A DNA stretch of 64,000 bases, from assembly GCF_016862215.1 (NCBI RefSeq), contig NZ_BOMN01000089.1, positions 23,915 through 87,914 on the forward strand, written 5' to 3'. Source of the DNA: Winogradskya humida (lineage in GTDB: Bacteria; Actinomycetota; Actinomycetes; Mycobacteriales; Micromonosporaceae). The translations under genes and the position numbers were made by a program. Below, piece by piece: positions 57,122-64,000 of this stretch. A model generated the notes under the pieces. The model worked only from the letters and a program-made list of their open reading frames with translations. It was not told the DNA's origin and searched no databases. Within the stretch, counting starts at the first letter, position 1, and every line of letters begins with the position of its first letter.

Positions 57122-58365
57122 GCGACAACGCGCTGGTCGTAGCCCCGCAGGACTCCACAACCTGGTCGACCGGGCTCGGTCTGGTCGACGACGTTCACCA
57201 GGTCGCCGACGGAATCCACAGCAACAGCTGGGTGGACGGCACGCTCGGCGGGGTGGGCGCGTCGCTCGACATCCTCTCGATGGTTGTCGACCCACTCGGC
57301 ACGTTGGTCTCCTGGGGTGTGTCGTGGCTGATGGAGCATGTCAAGCCGCTCAAGGAGGCGCTGGACTGGCTGGCCGGCAACGCCGACGAGATCGCCGCGC
57401 ACGCCGCCACGTGGAAGAACGTCGCCACTTTCACGGCGCGGGCCCAGTCGGATTTCGCCGCTCGGCTGCGTACGGAGGTGTCCGGGTGGTTCGGATCGTC
57501 CGCCGACGCGTACCGAGGTCATGCCGAAGCTCATCTCTCGGCCCTCGACGGCATCTCGACCGCCGCGTCGGGCATCTCGTACGCGGTCGAAGGCGCCGGG
57601 CTTCTGGTCGGCCTGGTCCGCGGAATCGTGCGGGATCTCATCGCCGACTTTGTCGGCACGCTCGCCGCCAGGCTGCCGCAGTGGCTGGCCGAGGAGGGCA
57701 TCACCCTCGGGCTCGCCACACCGGTCGTGGTCGGTCAGGTAGCGGCACTGGTCGCGAAGTGGGTCAACAAGATCCAGCATTTCGTGCGGGCGTTGCTCGG
57801 CAGTCTGCGCCGGTTGTCCCCGATGCTCGACAAGCTGGGCGAGGGCATCACCGGCTTGCGCGATCTGCTGCGCCGGCTGGCGAAGTCCGACCCGGTATCC
57901 CCCAAGCCGGTCAAGGATCCCCTTGGGCCCAAGAAGCCCGAGGACTACGAGTTCAACATGGTGGAGAACCCTGGGCCTCTGGCCGAGGGCGATGCTCCTC
58001 CCGCGGCGAACTTCGCCGGCGGCCGGTACGACGAGGTAACCCTGGCCGAGGACCGTATTCTGTATCGCGGCGGCGACAGCACAGGTAACGGGTTCGGCCG
58101 GTGGTTCACCACCGAGCCGCCGCAGAGCGTGGCGGAGGTGCGTATCGACACGGCAGTCAAGCCCCAGTGGCTCAACGCTGACGGGAGCTGGAACGGTGCC
58201 TCGCCGATCGACTCGGTCTTCGCGGTCAGAATTCCAGCGGGAACCAAGGTCTACGTCGGGCCGGTGGGCTCCATGGGTGGGGTGCACGTGGGCGGCGGCA
58301 ACCAGATCTACATCGAGTCACCATGGAACGGCGGCGTCGTGGTCGGAAGCACACCCCTGCCATGA
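57118..58365 (+). CDS. WXG-like type VII effector with toxin-like C-terminal domain, copy 2
   Basis: A protein of 415 residues, a close full-length paralogue of the protein at 11098. Both the helical half (STGLGLVDDVHQ, MEHVKPLKEALDWLAGNAD, GWFGSSADAYRGHA) and the C-terminal domain (ILYRGGD, GRWFTTEPPQS, RIDTAVKPQW, IPAGTKVYVGPVG, GGGNQIY) correspond. The linker near 260-280 differs most. The GTG start overlaps the EspC-like stop, and the stop overlaps the next ATG. It is likely exported by an ESX system encoded elsewhere. Toxic activity is inferred. Confidence 0.72.
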   Translation: MSDNALVVAPQDSTTWSTGLGLVDDVHQVADGIHSNSWVDGTLGGVGASLDILSMVVDPLGTLVSWGVSWLMEHVKPLKEALDWLAGNADEIAAHAATWKNVATFTARAQSDFAARLRTEVSGWFGSSADAYRGHAEAHLSALDGISTAASGISYAVEGAGLLVGLVRGIVRDLIADFVGTLAARLPQWLAEEGITLGLATPVVVGQVAALVAKWVNKIQHFVRALLGSLRRLSPMLDKLGEGITGLRDLLRRLAKSDPVSPKPVKDPLGPKKPEDYEFNMVENPGPLAEGDAPPAANFAGGRYDEVTLAEDRILYRGGDSTGNGFGRWFTTEPPQSVAEVRIDTAVKPQWLNADGSWNGASPIDSVFAVRIPAGTKVYVGPVGSMGGVHVGGGNQIYIESPWNGGVVVGSTPLP

Positions 58366-58700
58366 CGACGCCACTCGAACCACGGGAACGCATAGCTGTT
58401 GCTGTGCCGATCGCGATTGAGCTGCGGGAGCTGGTTCTGCGCGAGGCGGAGCGGGGCTTTCGGATGGCCTGGTACGACCGGTTGCGCCAGGTGGTCGACA
58501 TTCTGGAGACCGACGACGACCCGGCTGAGGTGCTGAAGTATGCCGGTCTCGCCTTCGACCAGCTCTACTCCGGTGGCCGCAACTTCGGTGACTTCATCAT
58601 CGTCCGGCCTGACGCCGAGCGGACCGCCGCTGAGAATAAGCGGGTGCGCCGGCTGACAGGCGAGTTGCGCGAGTTGCTGCACCGGCGGCCCGGGGAGTGA
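58362..58700 (+). CDS. putative immunity protein, copy 2
   Basis: A protein of 112 residues. The ATG overlaps the effector stop. It aligns weakly but in order with the protein at 12333: FRMAWYDRL with GAFWLPRL, ETDDDPAEV with RTDRPAEDT, and FDQLYSGGRNFGDF with VDFLYSAPRDSFAEF. The C-terminus is basic and different. It is helical and charged, without membrane segments, so cytoplasmic. Its stop codon lies in a bidirectional terminator. Confidence 0.58.
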   Translation: MTTPLEPRERIAVAVPIAIELRELVLREAERGFRMAWYDRLRQVVDILETDDDPAEVLKYAGLAFDQLYSGGRNFGDFIIVRPDAERTAAENKRVRRLTGELRELLHRRPGE

Positions 58701-58714
58701 GCCGGGCCGCCGGT
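58681..58714. terminator. bidirectional hairpin terminator
   Basis: A perfect 13-base stem (58681-58693 with 58702-58714) with an 8-base loop between the convergent immunity gene and binding-protein gene. It covers the immunity stop codon. Confidence 0.75.
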
Positions 58715-58724
58715 TGCGCAGGAG

Positions 58725-60062
58725 CTATTCCTTGACGGGGATGGCCTGCGACTTCAGGGTCTGGATGGTGGAGGCCTGGGCGGCCGTGAGTGCCTCGGTG
58801 AGGGAGCCCTTGCCCGACACCGCGGCCTTGAAGCCGTCCGAGGCGTTGGCGTAGGTGGCGGTCATGGTCGGGCCCCAGGTGAAGTCGGGGGCGACCTCGG
58901 TGGAGGCCTGCGCGAAGACCTCGTAGATCTTCTGGTCGCCGTAGAACGCGACGCCCTTCGACAGCGCCGGGAGCGTCGTGCCGGCGGTCGTGGCCGGGTA
59001 GAGGTTGGCCTTCTCGTTGAGCAGGGTGAGGGCTTCCTGGTCCGTGTTGAGCCAGAGGGCGAACTGCGCGGCCTCGTACGGGTGCTTCGAGCCCTTGAAG
59101 ACCGCCGTCGACGAGCCTCCCCAGTTGCCCGCGGACTTCTCGCCCGCCGACCACTGCGGCATCGGGGCGACGCGCCATTTGCCGGCGGTCTTCGGCGCGC
59201 CGCTCGCGATGGAGTTGGCGCCCCAGACGGCGGAGACCCAGGTCCAGGCCGAGCTGGAGTTGTAGGCGTTGTCCCATTCGGTGGTCCACGGCGGGACGGT
59301 CGAGACGAGCTTCTTGCTGATCAGGTTCTGCCAGTAGTCGGCAACCTTCTTCGTCTTGTCGTCGGTGAGGTTCACCGTCCAGTTCTGGCCGTCGTTGGCG
59401 AACCAGCGGCCGCCGGCCTGCCAGGTGAGGCCGGCGAACTGGTTGATGTCGCTCTGCGAGAAGTTGGTGATGTAGCCGCCCGCGGCGCGGACCTTCTCGG
59501 CCGCGGCGGCGTACTCGTCCCAGGTGGTCGGGATCGCGATGCCGTTCTTCTCGAACAGGTCGGCGCGGTAGAACAGCGCCATGGGACCGGCATCCTGGGG
59601 TACGCCCCAGGCGCCCTTGGCGTCGCCGAAGCTGACCTGGTTCCACGTCCAGGGGATGAACTGGTCCTTCGCCTTGGCCACGTTGTCGCAGGCACCGACG
59701 TCGACCAGGCCGTCCTGCACCCGGAAGCTGGGCAGCGCGTCGTATTCGATCTGGCCCAGGTCGGGGGCGTTGCCGGCCTTGAGCTGGTTGAAGAAGTTCT
59801 GGTACGTGCCGCCGTTGCCGTTCGGGCCGGTCTGCACCTTGACCTGGATGTTCGGGTTCTTGGCGTTCCAGACCTTGACGACGTCCTCGATCCCGGGGAT
59901 CCACGACGTGTAGGTCAGTGTGACCGGGCCGGCGGACGACGGGGCGCAGGCCGCGGCAGACGCGTCGGTGCCGGAATCGGAATCGGTGGACGAGCAGGCG
60001 GTGAGGAAGAGGGCCGGAACAATTAACGAGGCGAGTAGACGACGCACGGATACACCTTTCAT
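58725..60062 (-). CDS. sugar-binding lipoprotein of the GH42-linked CUT1 importer
   Basis: A protein of 445 residues with a lipobox LTACSS near residue 23. Mature segments such as GGTYQNFFNQLKAGNAPDLGQIEYDALPSF, MALFYRADLFEKNGI and NWGGSSTAVFKGSKHPYEAAQF are typical of CUT1 binding proteins. ATG 60062 has GGAG seven bases upstream and overlaps the permease stop; a GTG at 60047 with AAAGG is also plausible. It is the last gene of the GH42 operon and likely binds a galactose-containing oligosaccharide. Confidence 0.92.
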   Translation of the reverse strand: MKGVSVRRLLASLIVPALFLTACSSTDSDSGTDASAAACAPSSAGPVTLTYTSWIPGIEDVVKVWNAKNPNIQVKVQTGPNGNGGTYQNFFNQLKAGNAPDLGQIEYDALPSFRVQDGLVDVGACDNVAKAKDQFIPWTWNQVSFGDAKGAWGVPQDAGPMALFYRADLFEKNGIAIPTTWDEYAAAAEKVRAAGGYITNFSQSDINQFAGLTWQAGGRWFANDGQNWTVNLTDDKTKKVADYWQNLISKKLVSTVPPWTTEWDNAYNSSSAWTWVSAVWGANSIASGAPKTAGKWRVAPMPQWSAGEKSAGNWGGSSTAVFKGSKHPYEAAQFALWLNTDQEALTLLNEKANLYPATTAGTTLPALSKGVAFYGDQKIYEVFAQASTEVAPDFTWGPTMTATYANASDGFKAAVSGKGSLTEALTAAQASTIQTLKSQAIPVKE

Positions 60063-60886
60063 TTGACAGCTCCGGCGCCGAGACCGTTGCGCCAGAAGCG
60101 TTGGAGGAGAAGGAATGCGACCACGAGCGGGGTGATCGAGAGCAGGGCGCCGACGATCACCAGGCCGCGGAGCTCGGGGACCTGGTTGACCTGGGTGTTC
60201 CAGGTGTAGAGGCCGAGCGTGACCGGGAACAGCCGCTCGTCGCTGAGCATGATCAGCGGGAGCAGGAAGTTGTTCCAGACCGCGACGAAATGGAAGAGGA
60301 AAATGGTGACGAGGGCCGGGAACATGAGCCGGGACGAGACCGTGAAGAACGTCCGGACCTCGCCGGAGCCATCTATGCGGGCCGCTTCCAGCAATTCCTC
60401 GGGTACGCTCGCCGCCGCGTAGATCCGCGCCAGGTAGACGCCGAACGGGTTGACGAGGCTGGGCAGGAAGACCGCCCAGAACGTGTTCGCCGCGCCCGCC
60501 TTGCTGAAGATGAGGAAGAGCGGCAGTGCGAGCGCGGTGGCCGGGACGAGCACCCCGCTGAGCACGATGTTGAAGAGCAGCTCCCGGCCGCGGAACCGGT
60601 ACTTGGCCAGCGCATAACCGCACATCGCTGCCAGCACCGTGCCGAGCAGGGCAGCTCCGCCGGTGTACGCGATGCTGTTGAGCATCCAGCGCAGGAACAC
60701 GCCGTCGCGATACGTCACCAGCTCGCGGATGTTGTCGACCAGATGGAAATCGGCGAACCACATGGGCGCCGTACCCGTGAACTGGTCGTTGTTCTTGGTG
60801 GCCCCGACGAACAGCCACCAGATCGGGGCGAGGAAGTAGATCGTGCACAGACCCATGACGGCCATGACGCCGACGCGACTTTTCAC
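60059..60886 (-). CDS. CUT1 ABC transporter permease (MalG-like), GH42 operon
   Basis: A protein of 275 residues with six membrane segments and the EAA loop EELLEAARIDGSGEVRTFF. The GTG at 60886 overlaps the stop of the preceding permease as GTGA. It forms the channel with that partner. As in the other importer, the ATPase is missing from the operon. Confidence 0.92.
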   Translation of the reverse strand: MKSRVGVMAVMGLCTIYFLAPIWWLFVGATKNNDQFTGTAPMWFADFHLVDNIRELVTYRDGVFLRWMLNSIAYTGGAALLGTVLAAMCGYALAKYRFRGRELLFNIVLSGVLVPATALALPLFLIFSKAGAANTFWAVFLPSLVNPFGVYLARIYAAASVPEELLEAARIDGSGEVRTFFTVSSRLMFPALVTIFLFHFVAVWNNFLLPLIMLSDERLFPVTLGLYTWNTQVNQVPELRGLVIVGALLSITPLVVAFLLLQRFWRNGLGAGAVK

Positions 60887-61743
60887 TGCTCGGCGCTCCG
60901 GCGCTGGGTCGCCCTGAGGAAGGCGAACGAGAGGACGAACGTCGTCAGGGCCAGCACCACCGAGAACGCCGCGGCCAGGTTGAAGTTGGGGATCGACGAG
61001 GTGGAGTAGACGGTCAGGTTCGGCGTGTACGTGCTGGTGACCGCCGAGCTGAAGCTGCGGAACACCTGCGGCTCGGCGAGCAGCTGCAGGGTGCCGATGA
61101 TGGAGAAGACCGTGGTCAGCACGATCGCCGGCAGCACCAGCGGGATCTTGATGGACCACGCGATCCGGAACTGCCCGGCGCCGTCCATCCGGGCCGCCTC
61201 GTAGACCTCGGTCGGGACGGCGAGCAGCGCCGAGTAGATGATCAGCATGTTGTAGCCGACGTAGACCCAGGTCACGACGTTCGCCATGGACCAGAGCACG
61301 AGGTCGGCGGAGAGGAAGTCGATCGCGCCGGTGACCGGCTTGAGCGGGGACAGGTTCGGCGAGTAGAGGAAGCCCCACATGATCGCCGCGATGACACCCG
61401 GGATCGCATACGGAACGAAGAACGCGAGGCGGAAGAAGCGTCGCCCCTTGACGAGGCCGGAGTCGAGCAGCAGCGCCAGGATCAGCGCGACCCCGAGCAT
61501 CACGGGCACCTGCACCACACCGAACGCGGCGACCCGGCCGAGCGACGCCCAGAACGGGCCGTCCTGGAACACCCGCTGGTACTGGTCGAGACCGCCGAAG
61601 ACCTCGCGGACCGGCCCGAACGTGCCGCTGCGCTCGACCTTGTAGAGCGACTGGACGATCGCGTACCCGATCGGCACCAGGTAGAACGCGATGAAGAGCG
61701 CCCCGAAGGGCACGACGAATATGGGTACGGCTCTGTTCTTCAT
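60883..61743 (-). CDS. CUT1 ABC transporter permease (MalF-like), GH42 operon
   Basis: A protein of 286 residues with six membrane segments. The EAA loop is VYEAARMDGAGQFRIAWSIKIP. The ATG at 61743 lies 19 bases after the GH42 stop with a GGGGAAG site before it. The frame continues upstream, but that part overlaps the GH42 coding end and is not supported. Confidence 0.92.
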   Translation of the reverse strand: MKNRAVPIFVVPFGALFIAFYLVPIGYAIVQSLYKVERSGTFGPVREVFGGLDQYQRVFQDGPFWASLGRVAAFGVVQVPVMLGVALILALLLDSGLVKGRRFFRLAFFVPYAIPGVIAAIMWGFLYSPNLSPLKPVTGAIDFLSADLVLWSMANVVTWVYVGYNMLIIYSALLAVPTEVYEAARMDGAGQFRIAWSIKIPLVLPAIVLTTVFSIIGTLQLLAEPQVFRSFSSAVTSTYTPNLTVYSTSSIPNFNLAAAFSVVLALTTFVLSFAFLRATQRRSAEQ

Positions 61744-61762
61744 GACACTTCCCCGAGACTCT

Positions 61763-63706
61763 TCATGCGACTTCCCCGAGCCGGATGACGCGTACGGCGC
61801 CGGCGGGCACGAGCAGCGACCCGTCGACGGGCTCGCCGGTGACGAGCTCGTGACCGGTGACCGGGTGCTCGACCGGCTTGGCGCCGTGGTTGATGACGAA
61901 GCGGAACGGCCCGCGCCGGACGATTTCGAGCTCGCCCGCCTCGGCCGTGGCCCCGACGGCGTCGCGCAGGACCGTGCGCAGGTCGGCGGGGTCGAGGTGG
62001 GTGGCGACATACCAGGCCCGGCCCGCGCCGTACGAGTTTCTGGTTACGGCGGGGACGTCTTTCAGCGGACTCTGGGCGTACGCGAGGAGGGGCTCGGCTG
62101 TCGTGAGTCGTAAGCGCTCGGTCCAGACGGTGGCCTTGCCCCCGCCGTGCAGGGGAATCTCCTGCCCGGGCAGGAGCGGCTGGAACTCCTCGGTGACCAC
62201 GCCGAGCAGCTCCCGGAACGCACCGGGGTAACCGCCGAGCCGGACCCGGTCGTCCTGATCGACGATCCCGCTGTAGAACGTGACGACCGCGTTGCCGCCC
62301 GCCCGCACGAAGTCGGTGATGGCGGTCGCCTCGGCGTCGGAGACCATGTGCAGGCACGGCACAACGACGGTGCGATAGCGGCTGAGGTCGGCGCCCGGCG
62401 CGACCACGTCGGTGGTCACACCCAGATCGCGCAGGCCACGGTACGCGGTGTGCACCTGATCGAGGTACGTGACGTCCTGTGACGGGCGTGCCTCCGTGTC
62501 GGTCGCCCACCAGGATTCCCAGCTGAAGATCAGCGCGGTGTCCGCCTCGACGGTCGTCCCGGCGACGTCGGCGAGCCGGTCCACGGTGGCCGACAGTTCC
62601 AGCACCTCACGCCACAGATCGGTGTCCGTCCCGGCGTGCGGCACGATCGCGGAGTGGAACTTCTCGGTGCCCTGTGCCGACGCCCGCCACTGGAAGAAGC
62701 AGAGCGCGTCGGCACCGCGGGCCACATGGGTCAGCGAGTTGCGCAGCAGCTGCCCCGGCTCCTTGGCCACGTTGTACGGCTGCCAGTTGACCGCGCTCGT
62801 CGCCTGCTCCATCAGCATCCACGGCCGCCCCTTCGCCAGCCCGCGGGTCAGATCGGCGGCGAACGACAGCTCCGCGACCGGGTCCCCGAGCCGGTGATCG
62901 AGGTAGTGGTCGTTGGCGATCACGTCCATCTCGGGCGCCCACGACCAGTAGTCCAGGTTCCGGATGTGCGCGGTGACCATGAAGTTCGTGGTGACCGGCA
63001 CGGTGGAGTGGCGGCGCAGCACCCCGGCCTCGGCGCGGTAGTGGTCCAGCAGCGCATCGGAGGAGAACCGCTGAAAGTCGACGAGCTGCGCCGGGTTCCG
63101 CGCGGATAGCGTCAGCCTCGGCGGCCCGACCTCGGCGAAGTCGCTGTACCGCTGGCTCCAGAACGCGGTCCCCCACGCTTCGTTGAGCTTCTCGACGGTG
63201 CCGTACTTCTGCGACAACCACTCCCGGAACGCCGCCGCGGAATCCTCGCAGTAGCAGAGTGCGTTGTGGCAGCCCAGCTCGTTCGAGATGTGCCACAGGT
63301 CGACAGCCGGATGGCTGCCGTAGCGGCGGGCCAGCTGCTCGACCAGGCTCAGCGCGTGCTCGCGGAACACCGGCGAACTCGGGCACCAGGCCTGCCGCCC
63401 ACCCGGGAACCGCGTCGTCCCGTCCGCGGTCACCGGCAACACCTCAGGATGGCGATGCGTCAACCAGGGCGGCGGCGACGCGGTGCCCGTACCCATATTG
63501 ATCTTGATCCCGTTGTCGTGCAGCAGCCCCACGATCTCGTCGAGCGCGGTGAAGTCAAAATCGCCAGGCCGCGGCTGAACGCTCGACCAGCCAAAAACAT
63601 TGATAGCCACAAGATCTATGCCCGCGGTACGCATGAGCGCCATATCCTCGCGCCACACATCCGCCGGCCACTGTTCGTAGTTGTAATCGCACCCGAGCCG
63701 GATCAT
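61763..63706 (-). CDS. GH42 beta-galactosidase
   Basis: A protein of 647 residues, cytoplasmic. It opens GCDYNYEQWP, a GH42 hallmark. The acid/base is E143 in HISNELG and the nucleophile E300 in LMEQAT. C108, C146, C151 and C153 match the zinc-binding cysteines of the family. Domains follow the usual order: barrel, trimerisation domain, small beta domain. ATG 63706 has AAGGA upstream. It would release galactose from plant galactans or oligosaccharides brought in by the operon's importer. Confidence 0.94.
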   Translation of the reverse strand: MIRLGCDYNYEQWPADVWREDMALMRTAGIDLVAINVFGWSSVQPRPGDFDFTALDEIVGLLHDNGIKINMGTGTASPPPWLTHRHPEVLPVTADGTTRFPGGRQAWCPSSPVFREHALSLVEQLARRYGSHPAVDLWHISNELGCHNALCYCEDSAAAFREWLSQKYGTVEKLNEAWGTAFWSQRYSDFAEVGPPRLTLSARNPAQLVDFQRFSSDALLDHYRAEAGVLRRHSTVPVTTNFMVTAHIRNLDYWSWAPEMDVIANDHYLDHRLGDPVAELSFAADLTRGLAKGRPWMLMEQATSAVNWQPYNVAKEPGQLLRNSLTHVARGADALCFFQWRASAQGTEKFHSAIVPHAGTDTDLWREVLELSATVDRLADVAGTTVEADTALIFSWESWWATDTEARPSQDVTYLDQVHTAYRGLRDLGVTTDVVAPGADLSRYRTVVVPCLHMVSDAEATAITDFVRAGGNAVVTFYSGIVDQDDRVRLGGYPGAFRELLGVVTEEFQPLLPGQEIPLHGGGKATVWTERLRLTTAEPLLAYAQSPLKDVPAVTRNSYGAGRAWYVATHLDPADLRTVLRDAVGATAEAGELEIVRRGPFRFVINHGAKPVEHPVTGHELVTGEPVDGSLLVPAGAVRVIRLGEVA

Positions 63707-63723
63707 GGAGGTCCTTCTGGCCG

Positions 63724-63741
63724 TGTGTGCACGTGCACACA
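63724..63741. promoter_or_regulatory. operator 1 of the GH42 operon
   Basis: TGTGTGCACGTGCACACA is a perfect 18-base palindrome with central CG, 18 bases before the GH42 start. It is of LacI-family type; the regulator is not in the window. Confidence 0.75.
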
Positions 63742-63770
63742 TTTCCGCGCGCTGACACATCGATGTCAGA

Positions 63771-63788
63771 TGTGTGAACGCGCACACA
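63771..63788. promoter_or_regulatory. operator 2 of the GH42 operon
   Basis: TGTGTGAACGCGCACACA shares 16 of 18 bases with operator 1. The centres are 47 bases apart. A shorter inverted repeat (ACACAT and ATGTGT) lies between them. Confidence 0.75.
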
Positions 63789-63925
63789 CTAGACACGCCC
63801 GCGCCGGCCGGTCAATAGCCGTCGTGCCCCAGCGTCAACTCCCGCATCTGCCACTCCCCCGCTCGGCAACCTGTCGCCCTGTCCAGCCTGGGCTGCCGCC
63901 GGGCGTGCCGGGCCGGGCAGGCACG

Positions 63926-64000
63926 CCGGGCCTGCCGGGCCTGCCGGGCCTGCCGGGCCTGCCGGGCCTGCCGGGCCTGCCGGGCCTGCCGGGCCTGCCG
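63926..64000. repeat. 9-bp tandem repeat running off the window
   Basis: At least seven copies of the unit CCTGCCGGG in exact tandem up to the last base. A GC-rich array, not coding in any supported frame. Total length unknown. Confidence 0.85.

Noticed and set aside
55407..57158. N-terminal extension of the P450 to 583 residues
   Set aside because: The extra part is Arg/Ser/Pro-rich, crosses the promoter region and the start of the opposite EspC-like gene; the 401-residue form matches the family.
61763..63796. Longer GH42 start at 63796
   Set aside because: It would translate through both operator palindromes; ATG 63706 has a ribosome site and begins the family-typical N-terminus.
63926..64000. 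CRISPR-like array at the window end
   Set aside because: A 9-base tandem unit without spacers.

Overview
The window is very GC-rich DNA (by eye about 70 percent) with GTG and TTG starts, chains of genes overlapping by ATGA or GTGA, Tat-type and lipoprotein export signals, LacI/CUT1 sugar-uptake operons, plant cell-wall hydrolases and type VII (ESX) style substrates. This fits a soil or plant-associated filamentous actinobacterium, most likely Micromonosporaceae (Actinoplanes-like). The genus is an inference. I see no rRNA, tRNA, CRISPR array, transposase or replication origin.

Layout. 1-4927: end of an alpha/beta hydrolase, then a beta-oxidation operon (acyl-CoA dehydrogenase, thiolase, FadB-type fusion). 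4990-9679: a secreted amidohydrolase-like protein behind a palindromic operator, an MFS transporter and a GH1 beta-glucosidase, met tail to tail by a TetR regulator (9680-10279). 10390-13349: a type VII-style cassette (YbaB-like protein, EspC-like small protein, WXG-like effector with a toxin-like C-terminus, putative immunity protein) followed by SseB. 13337-29000: a pectin/uronate island. On the minus strand lie a CUT1 ABC importer with DUF624-like and TPR proteins and a LacI regulator. On the plus strand lies a five-gene uronate operon (Gfo/Idh, UxaC, FucD-like enolase-superfamily dehydratase, UxuB-like reductase, Gfo/Idh). A PmoA-like protein, a GH43 arabinanase and a PL1 pectate lyase follow on the minus strand. 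LacI-type operators mark several of these promoters.

29342-48135: mixed housekeeping and envelope genes: two GT39-type glycosyltransferases, an AI-2E transporter, a PL3 pectate lyase, a P-loop kinase, a MazG-like protein, ThyX, a guanidinium exporter behind a guanidine-III riboswitch, a STAS protein and a two-component system in one operon with a CtpE-like P-type ATPase. 48242-53562: an arabinan operon (GH51, GH43, alpha/beta hydrolase, fructosamine-kinase-like protein) under a promoter with a LacI-like operator. 54144-56612: a voltage-gated-type cation channel with an eight-fold 11-residue repeat in its tail, and a cytochrome P450. 56780-58700: a second copy of the type VII-style cassette. 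58725-63706: a GH42 beta-galactosidase operon with its own CUT1 importer behind two near-identical palindromes.

How the genes work together. Secreted PL1, PL3, GH43 and GH51 enzymes would attack pectin and its arabinan side chains. CUT1 importers, which lack their own ATPase here and presumably share an MsiK-type one, would bring in the products, and the uronate operon would channel uronic acids towards central metabolism. The most unusual content is the duplicated effector-immunity cassette, whose two effectors are close paralogues while the putative immunity proteins have diverged strongly. Also notable are the repeat-tailed channel, the riboswitch-SMR pair, the FucD-like enzyme in a uronate operon, and several doubled palindromic operators.
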